A stretch of DNA of 64,000 nucleotides from JBBRMW01 sp965246845 (GTDB taxonomy: Bacteria; Chloroflexota; Anaerolineae; Aggregatilineales; UBA2796). The DNA is taken from positions 1,798,001-1,862,000 of the forward strand of contig CBDFFR010000012.1 of the NCBI GenBank assembly GCA_965246845.1, in the 5' to 3' direction. The notes below the pieces were generated by a model. That model was not told the origin of the DNA, searched no databases, and was given only the letters and a program-made list of their open reading frames with translations. Position 1 is the first letter of the stretch, and the number at the start of each line of letters is the position of its first letter. The position numbers and the translations under genes were made by a program. Shown here in pieces: positions 60,660 through 64,000 of this stretch.

Positions 60660-61862
60660 CTACTGGCGCAATACATTCGCCGCGCTTTCGAGCGCCGCCA
60701 CAACCTGCGCCACTGTCGCCGCCACACCACCGCCCTGTGCCAGCTTCGGACGCCCCCCGCCGCGCTCGAAGCCCAACGTCGCAAGCGCGGTCTTGAGCGC
60801 CGTCACCATATCCAGTGGTACATCGGCGGCGCACGCGAAGACGAACGCGCACTTCTCGCCCGCCGCGCCGAGCAGCGCGATATGTCCGCTCTCCGATGAA
60901 ATACGCGAAGCGAGCGCGTTCAATTCATCCATCGGTCGCTCCGCAAAGGCGCGCCGCGTCAGTTTGTATGGACCAAACGGCACGGCGTCTGCGAGGAGCG
61001 CAACCGCTTCCGAGTCCAGCACCTGCTTCTTGAGCGTCTTCATTTCTGCGCGCAGTGCTTTGGCCTCATCGCGCAGCCGTGCGACCGCGCCGGGAACTTC
61101 CGTAACCGGCACGCTGAAATCGCCCGCAAGCTGAAACGCAAGCGCGTTCTTCGCCTCGTAATCGGCCAGCACGCGGCCTGCCGCTTTGAATTCGACCCGC
61201 GCGCCGCCTTTGAATTTCTCCTGCCGGATGATCTTGATTAAGCCAATCTCGCCAGTACGTTCGACATGCGTACCGCCGCACGCGGTCACGTCGAAGCCGC
61301 CAATCTCGACCACGCGCAGTTTGCCCGTCACGTCGGGAATTTTGCGCAAACCAAGTGTTGGGATGTCGGCAGCATCCGGCCAGTAGCAGCGCACCGCGAG
61401 ATCGCTTTGCACTACTTCGTTCGCCAGTGCTTCGACCGCCATCAGATCGGCCTGTGAAAGCGGACCGCGATCCACGTCAATCGACATGCTCTCAAGCGTC
61501 ATGTGGACGCTCAACGTCGCGGCGTGCGCGGCCTTCACCAGCGCGGCGGTGAGGATGTGCTGCGCGGTGTGGTGCTGCGTCAGGTCGCGGCGGCGTGCGC
61601 TGTCGATGCGACCTTGCGCAGTATCGGTATCGAGGTCGCTTTCCAGAATATGCAGAACCGCGTGATCGGCATCCCGGATTTGCACCTCGATCACGTTCAC
61701 GCCGCCAAGCGTGCCGAGGTCATAAAGCTGGCCGCCACTCTCCGGGTAAAAGTATGTCCGGTCGAGGACGACGGCGGGGCGCTCCTTATAGGTCGTGCGC
61801 TCAGTGACGTGCGCGGTGAATTCAAGCGTGCGCGGGTCGTCGTAATACAGCCGTTCGGTCAT
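60660..61862 (-). CDS. Alanyl-tRNA editing protein (AlaX-like)
   Basis: The 400-residue protein has the trans-editing domain of alanyl-tRNA synthetase: SGGQLYDLGTL, HHTAQHILTAAL (zinc-binding HxxxH) and CGGTHV with the conserved Cys and His, followed by a DHHA1-type C-terminal domain (about 260-400; GGGRPKLAQGGG). It removes wrongly attached serine or glycine from tRNA-Ala. It has no aminoacylation domain, so it is a free-standing AlaX-L type. It overlaps the YtxH gene by 4 bp. Confidence 0.9.
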   Translation of the reverse strand: MTERLYYDDPRTLEFTAHVTERTTYKERPAVVLDRTYFYPESGGQLYDLGTLGGVNVIEVQIRDADHAVLHILESDLDTDTAQGRIDSARRRDLTQHHTAQHILTAALVKAAHAATLSVHMTLESMSIDVDRGPLSQADLMAVEALANEVVQSDLAVRCYWPDAADIPTLGLRKIPDVTGKLRVVEIGGFDVTACGGTHVERTGEIGLIKIIRQEKFKGGARVEFKAAGRVLADYEAKNALAFQLAGDFSVPVTEVPGAVARLRDEAKALRAEMKTLKKQVLDSEAVALLADAVPFGPYKLTRRAFAERPMDELNALASRISSESGHIALLGAAGEKCAFVFACAADVPLDMVTALKTALATLGFERGGGRPKLAQGGGVAATVAQVVAALESAANVLRQ

Positions 61863-62077
61863 CCCCGGCGCGGCGCGGTCAGGTCCGCGAGTTCCTTTTC
61901 CAGTTCGAGCCGCCGCTGATCCGCCGCCTGCCGCGCTTCGTCGCGCAGTTCACCCAGCGAACGGCGCGCATCCCGCCGCGACTCTTCCCCGCTGGCCGGG
62001 GCGATGAACAAAACAATGACCGCTCCGAAAACCGCGCCGACGAGGACGCCGAGCGTAAAGAATGTGATTCGCCGCAT
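61859..62077 (-). CDS. YtxH-domain protein
   Basis: The 72-residue protein has one N-terminal membrane helix (FFTLGVLVGAVFGAVIVLFIAP), cited as GVLVGAVFGAVIVLFIAP, with a GVL-G---GA----L-AP pattern typical of YtxH/GvpP-like proteins, followed by a charged helix (SRRDARRSLGELRDEARQA). YtxH proteins are linked to general stress. The start is fixed by GGAG six bases upstream. It is coupled to the AlaX gene by ATGA overlap. Confidence 0.75.
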   Translation of the reverse strand: MRRITFFTLGVLVGAVFGAVIVLFIAPASGEESRRDARRSLGELRDEARQAADQRRLELEKELADLTAPRRG

Positions 62078-62114
62078 GATGATCTCCCCTGATCTGCCGC
62101 TAACTGTACCACGC

Positions 62115-63644
62115 TCAGGGGATCGGCGGCAACGCGGCGCAGTTTCCATCCCACGCCATGCGGTAGATAGTCATGTGGATCGGCTTGGGCGCAGGTTCCG
62201 CCGTGTATGCCGGACACAGGCGCTTGTCATCGAGCGACATCACAATCTGAAAATCCGAAACCATCATCCAGCGCACGCCGCGCTCCTGCATCAGACGCAC
62301 AACTGCCTCGTTATCCTGCACAATCGGCACGATCTCCGGGCTGACGAGTCCCGCGAGGTCCAGCAGCGGACGCGGCGCGAAATAGCCAATCGCGCCGATG
62401 TCGTGCGTCGCGAGCAGTTCATTCATCGGGATATGCTGCGCAATCCACCGTGCCGAATCGACCATCTGCGTATTGATCAAGCGCTTGTCTTCGTTATAGA
62501 CCGTGATCCCGATCACCAGAAACACCGCAAATCCACTGACGACGATGATCCGCAGCGCAGAATACGCAGAGCGCACCGTCAGATTGCGCGCACGTCGCGC
62601 CGTCAGCAGCGCGGTTCCGGCAGCGCCGAGGATCAGGATCGGGGCAAGCGCCGGGATCGAATAGCGTCCATGTTGATAGGGAACGGGTAGCTGCCACGCA
62701 TAGAGCAGCAGGATCGCAAGCGAGGCGACGGGCAGCGCGGCCAGCCGGATCGCGGATCGGTCGGCGCGGATGCGTTTGCCGAGCAGCCATAGCGCGTACA
62801 CGAAACCGGGCAGCAGAAAGGTTTGCGGTCCCGCGATGAGGGGCGTCACGACTTCCTGAATGCGCGTCCAGATCGGCCATAGATAGACGAACGAGAGTTC
62901 GGCCTGCTTCGCAGCGGAAGTATTCGGGAAGAGCGTCTTGTTCAGGCTGTAATTGAGCGCAAAATACGGCGCGAGCGCAAGCGCGAAACCCATCGCCGTC
63001 GCGACCGACCAGCCGATCACGCGCCGCCATTCGCGCTTCGGGGCGAGCAGCTCTGCGAGCAGCGTAAACCCGCCCCCGCAGGCCAGCACGAGCGCACCTT
63101 CCGGGCGCATCGCCAGCGCGATCCCGCCGAGCAGACCCATCGCCAGCCCCGCACGCGGTCCGGGTTTGGGCAGCCATGCAAGCGCGATGATCCCAAGCGA
63201 GAGCGCGATCAGGAGGATCGTCTCCATGCTCGCCGCGCTGACCCAGACCAGATGCCACGCGAAGACGCACGCCAGCCCCGCATACAGGCCGAGTTGTGGC
63301 TTCTCCGGGAACAGCCGCCACGTCAGGCGTTCGGCAAGTATCGCGGTGAATGCGAGGCCGACCGCGCCGAGCATGTAGGTCCATATAAAGTATGGAATGT
63401 GCAGCCCATAGCCGACCGCGAGCAGCACGGTATACAGCGGCGCGGTCGAAGCGGCGCTCGGCACACCCGGCACGAACGCGAACAGCCCGGTCTCGGCGAG
63501 GTTGCGCCCGTACACCTGATGGATCCATGCGTCATCGAGCGGGAACCCGGCGTTGCCATTCAGCGACGTGAGGACGGCGTAAAACGTCACGATCAGGATG
63601 GCGAGGGCGACGAAAAGGCGAACGTGGTGGCGTGGCTGACTCAC
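62115..63644 (-). CDS. GT39-like membrane glycosyltransferase
   Basis: The 509-residue polytopic protein begins with a helix and FPLDDAWIHQVYGRNLAETG, cited as PLDDAWIHQVYGRNL, the acidic GT-C motif on the outer loop. About 11 helices and a small soluble C-terminal domain follow (SPEIVPIVQDNEAVVRLM, cited in part). Members of this group resemble AftB-type or ArnT-like enzymes. The GTG start at 63644 has GGAGG 6 nt upstream. It is the third such enzyme in the window. Confidence 0.72.
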   Translation of the reverse strand: MSQPRHHVRLFVALAILIVTFYAVLTSLNGNAGFPLDDAWIHQVYGRNLAETGLFAFVPGVPSAASTAPLYTVLLAVGYGLHIPYFIWTYMLGAVGLAFTAILAERLTWRLFPEKPQLGLYAGLACVFAWHLVWVSAASMETILLIALSLGIIALAWLPKPGPRAGLAMGLLGGIALAMRPEGALVLACGGGFTLLAELLAPKREWRRVIGWSVATAMGFALALAPYFALNYSLNKTLFPNTSAAKQAELSFVYLWPIWTRIQEVVTPLIAGPQTFLLPGFVYALWLLGKRIRADRSAIRLAALPVASLAILLLYAWQLPVPYQHGRYSIPALAPILILGAAGTALLTARRARNLTVRSAYSALRIIVVSGFAVFLVIGITVYNEDKRLINTQMVDSARWIAQHIPMNELLATHDIGAIGYFAPRPLLDLAGLVSPEIVPIVQDNEAVVRLMQERGVRWMMVSDFQIVMSLDDKRLCPAYTAEPAPKPIHMTIYRMAWDGNCAALPPIP

Positions 63645-63661
63645 CGAACACCTCCGGCGCG

Positions 63662-63690
63662 GAAGCCCCGGCCTTCAGGCATGGGGAGGA
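63662..63690 (+). other. IS605/TnpB-type end hairpin
   Basis: GAAGCCCCGGCCTTCAGGC then ATGGGGAGGA forms a CCCC-GCCT/AGGC-GGGG stem. This matches the hairpin found at the right end of many IS200/IS605 elements, where it is also the 3' scaffold of the guide RNA used by TnpB. It lies 55 bp upstream of a TnpB start rather than downstream. It may be a remnant of another copy, or this element's own left end. Confidence 0.5.
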
Positions 63691-63745
63691 GCGCCACGAT
63701 TATCAACCAGTTGAATGTTACGCTCAGATGTGTTATGCTGAGTGC

Positions 63746-64000
63746 ATGAAATTGACGGCTCAACTCCAACTCCTTCCAGATAAAGCGCAACACGCAAGCC
63801 TCAAGGCGACGATGGAACGCGCCAATACTGCGTGCAATGCGATCAGCGAATACGCTTGGGAGAGCAAGTCGTTCAATAAGTTCGACTTGCAAAAAGCGGT
63901 GTACAACGACATTCGTGTGCGGTTCAAGATGTCTGCGCAGATGACTGTACGCTGCCTCGGCAAAGTTGCGGACGGCTACAAACTGGACACGCAGCGCAAG
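63746..64000 (+). CDS. tnpB: TnpB (IS605 OrfB) N-terminal part, cut by window edge
   Basis: From ATG at 63746 the frame is open to the window end and gives 85 residues: MKLTAQLQLLPDKAQHASLK, then ATMERANTACNAISEYAWES and FNKFDLQKAVYNDIR. This is the N-terminal OrfB_IS605/helix region of TnpB proteins. TnpB are RNA-guided nucleases related to Cas12. The RuvC domain is outside the window. No tnpA is seen before it. Confidence 0.82.
   Translation, partial: MKLTAQLQLLPDKAQHASLKATMERANTACNAISEYAWESKSFNKFDLQKAVYNDIRVRFKMSAQMTVRCLGKVADGYKLDTQRK

Noticed and set aside
59595..60899. 434-codon open frame on the plus strand
   Set aside because: It is antisense to sbcC and runs into the AlaX gene; no motif and no ribosome site.
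62494..63528. 344-codon minus-strand frame overlapping the GT39-like gene
   Set aside because: It is an out-of-frame shadow rich in Arg, Ala and Gly; the 62115-63644 frame has proper membrane helices and a ribosome binding site.
1..64000. CRISPR arrays, tRNA or rRNA genes
   Set aside because: No regularly spaced repeats, and no cloverleaf or ribosomal RNA sequence was noticed in the gaps between genes. This was by eye, so a tRNA scan could still find one.

Overview
The window reads as a piece of a high-GC chromosome from a member of the Chloroflexota, probably near the Anaerolineae. That placement is an inference from style, not from a marker tree. The signs are many large membrane GT-C glycosyltransferases, Pro/Thr-rich single-span proteins, a XylFGH-type sugar importer, a menaquinone-type prenyltransferase, a DUF512 radical SAM protein, and no outer-membrane or LPS genes. 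The one RNA gene seen is a class A RNase P RNA at 42271-42629. No tRNA, rRNA or CRISPR array was seen.

Layout. 1-2750: tail of a cobalamin adenosyltransferase, decayed sequence including a formiminotransferase remnant, a SIMPL-domain gene and an intact IS701-like element. 2775-8199: five tightly packed plus-strand genes (sulfite-oxidase-like molybdoenzyme, PHP phosphoesterase, PlsC-like acyltransferase, PDZ/radical-SAM DUF512 protein, response regulator with GAF). 8209-10719: ABC ATPase and a permease read through into a MenA-like prenyltransferase. 10788-17438: two GT39-like membrane glycosyltransferases around a pair of paralogous proteins of unknown family. 17533-22539: lipoprotein, frameshifted beta-propeller protein, TP-rich protein, BON protein, S51-like protein, aminotransferase. 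22695-25664: MarR/beta-repeat fusion regulator divergent from a drug-type ABC pair, with two palindromic operators between them. 25671-30559: DUF262 protein, an AT-richer orphan gene, an EEP nuclease, a membrane protein and a lipid kinase.

30639-42201: diheme peroxidase with an N-terminal YVTN propeller, an ArsR/SRPBCC operon with a clear promoter and operator, a lone atpA with its own promoter and terminator, a GH76-like enzyme, an oligopeptide-type binding protein, two tandem Rieske-like proteins that lack the histidine ligands, a glgA remnant, bioY and a DUF5519 gene. 42271-47287: rnpB, an 828-residue glycosidase-like protein, a GH1 enzyme, hairpin repeats and a GNAT enzyme. 47469-52105: alkaline phosphatase with a C-terminal anchor, then a lipoprotein/ATPase/FtsX-permease operon. 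52144-58029: XylFGH-like importer, an IS4-like element set between two copies of a 20-bp repeat, and a 3-hydroxyisobutyrate-dehydrogenase-family reductase. 58041-64000: SbcC, AlaX editing protein, YtxH protein, a third GT39-like protein and the start of a TnpB gene at the right edge.

Together the genes suggest an organism that imports and breaks down sugars and peptides, respires with menaquinone and c-type cytochromes, and glycosylates its cell surface. The most unusual items are the ABC permease-MenA read-through gene, the histidine-less Rieske-like tandem pair, the atpA gene outside an atp operon, the paralogous unknown pair at 12641-15314, the DUF262 neighbourhood with its orphan gene, and a dispersed family of GC-rich hairpin repeats.
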